A stretch of 16,774 nucleotides of DNA from Hyphomonadaceae bacterium UBA1001 (lineage in GTDB: Bacteria; Pseudomonadota; Alphaproteobacteria; Caulobacterales; Aquidulcibacteraceae). A program made the translations under genes and the position numbers. Below the pieces are notes generated by a model, which saw nothing but the letters and a program-made list of their open reading frames with translations, ran no database searches and was not told where the DNA came from. The stretch is taken from assembly GCA_002291875.1 (NCBI GenBank), contig DBAV01000064.1, forward strand, positions 1-16,774, written 5' to 3'. This document shows, piece after piece, positions 16,390-16,774 of the stretch (position 1 is the stretch's first letter; each line of letters opens with the position of its first letter).

Positions 16390-16401
16390 GCGGCGGTCCG
16401 G
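16376..16401. repeat. Exact 13-bp tandem repeat at edge of hairpin
   Basis: TGCGGCGGTCCGG occurs twice with no spacer (16376-16388 and 16389-16401). The first copy lies in the right arm of the hairpin, so the left arm can pair with either copy. The second copy abuts the stop codon of the TerC-like gene. Confidence 0.8.
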
Positions 16402-16774
16402 TCACGGCACGCGGTTGCCGGTTTTCTCTGCCGTCGCCACGGGTGCCTGGTCGATCGCGGCGGGCTCTGCGCGGGTCTTGAGCCACGAATAGCCGATCGC
16501 CCCGCCCAGAAGCGCCAGCGTGGCGATCAGCGACCAGTGCGGCTCGAGATAGGGCACCAGCTTCCACTCCTTGTAGAGCAGGAAGTTCCACACGATCTTC
16601 ACACCGATCAGCACCAGCACCGCCGACAGGCCGTATTTCAGGTATTTGAACCGCTCGACCGCCGCCGACAGCATGAAATACATCGAGCGCAGGCCCAGAA
16701 TGGCAAAGATGTTCGACGTGTAGACGATGAAGGGGTCGCGCGTGATCGCCAGGATCGCCGGCACCGAGTCGATC
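16402..16774 (-). CDS. TerC family integral membrane protein, C-terminal 123 residues (cut by right edge)
   Basis: The reading frame enters at the right edge with IDSVPAILAITRDPFIVYTS and continues through NIFAILGLRSMYFML and RFKYLKYGLSAVLVLIGVKI, the conserved C-terminal half of TerC/Alx proteins. These proteins are associated with tellurite resistance and manganese/calcium export; the Asp in the D-S-V-P-A motif is a conserved intramembrane residue. Three helices are visible in the fragment, and the C-terminus (EPAAIDQAPVATAEKTGNRVP) is polar. The N-terminal half lies outside the window. The gene is convergent with the GGDEF-EAL gene. Confidence 0.92.
   Translation of the reverse strand, partial: IDSVPAILAITRDPFIVYTSNIFAILGLRSMYFMLSAAVERFKYLKYGLSAVLVLIGVKIVWNFLLYKEWKLVPYLEPHWSLIATLALLGGAIGYSWLKTRAEPAAIDQAPVATAEKTGNRVP

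Overview
The window is high-GC (by eye roughly two-thirds G+C) bacterial chromosome and reads as an alphaproteobacterium, most likely from the Caulobacterales/Maricaulales/Hyphomonadaceae side. The reasons are a DnaG without zinc-ribbon cysteines, two DUF3617 lipoproteins, the SURF1-thrC-M16 peptidase-GNAT gene order, flagellar fliO/fliP genes, and very rare TTAA tetramers. This placement is inference from gene content; no rRNA or tRNA gene is visible.

Left half (1-7891), all on the minus strand. Reading in the direction of transcription: cysQ (sulfur/PAP metabolism), fliO-fliP (flagellar export gate, ATGA overlap), dapF (lysine/peptidoglycan precursor), two tandem DUF3617 lipoproteins, dnaG (primase), and the first ~469 codons of rpoD (primary sigma factor), which runs off the left edge. 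The dnaG-rpoD pair is a remnant of the classical macromolecular-synthesis arrangement.

Middle (7892-10204). A plus-strand mntA-like nucleotidyltransferase gene follows a perfect inverted repeat. Its expected partner hepT is reduced to a 16-codon stub that still starts inside the end of mntA. Next come an acyl-CoA dehydrogenase and a five-helix DUF3429 membrane protein, both on the minus strand. The mntA patch looks like the worn remains of a toxin-antitoxin module inserted between housekeeping genes.

Right half (10329-16774). A plus-strand run holds SURF1 (cytochrome oxidase assembly), thrC (threonine synthase), an M16 zinc peptidase and a RimJ-type GNAT. The last three are joined by GTGA stop/start overlaps. 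After a TTAA-containing inverted repeat comes a GGDEF-EAL protein with a degenerate GGDEF and an intact EAL domain, so probably a c-di-GMP phosphodiesterase. A 26-bp-arm inverted repeat separates it from a convergent TerC-family membrane protein cut by the right edge.

Coding density is very high and no gap exceeds about 150 bases. Most genes are conserved core functions. No obviously new multi-gene system is present. The most unusual items are the hepT stub, the strong convergent hairpin with an exact 13-bp tandem repeat, the TTAA sites confined to intergenic gaps, and a tyrosine replacing a near-invariant asparagine in sigma region 2.2.
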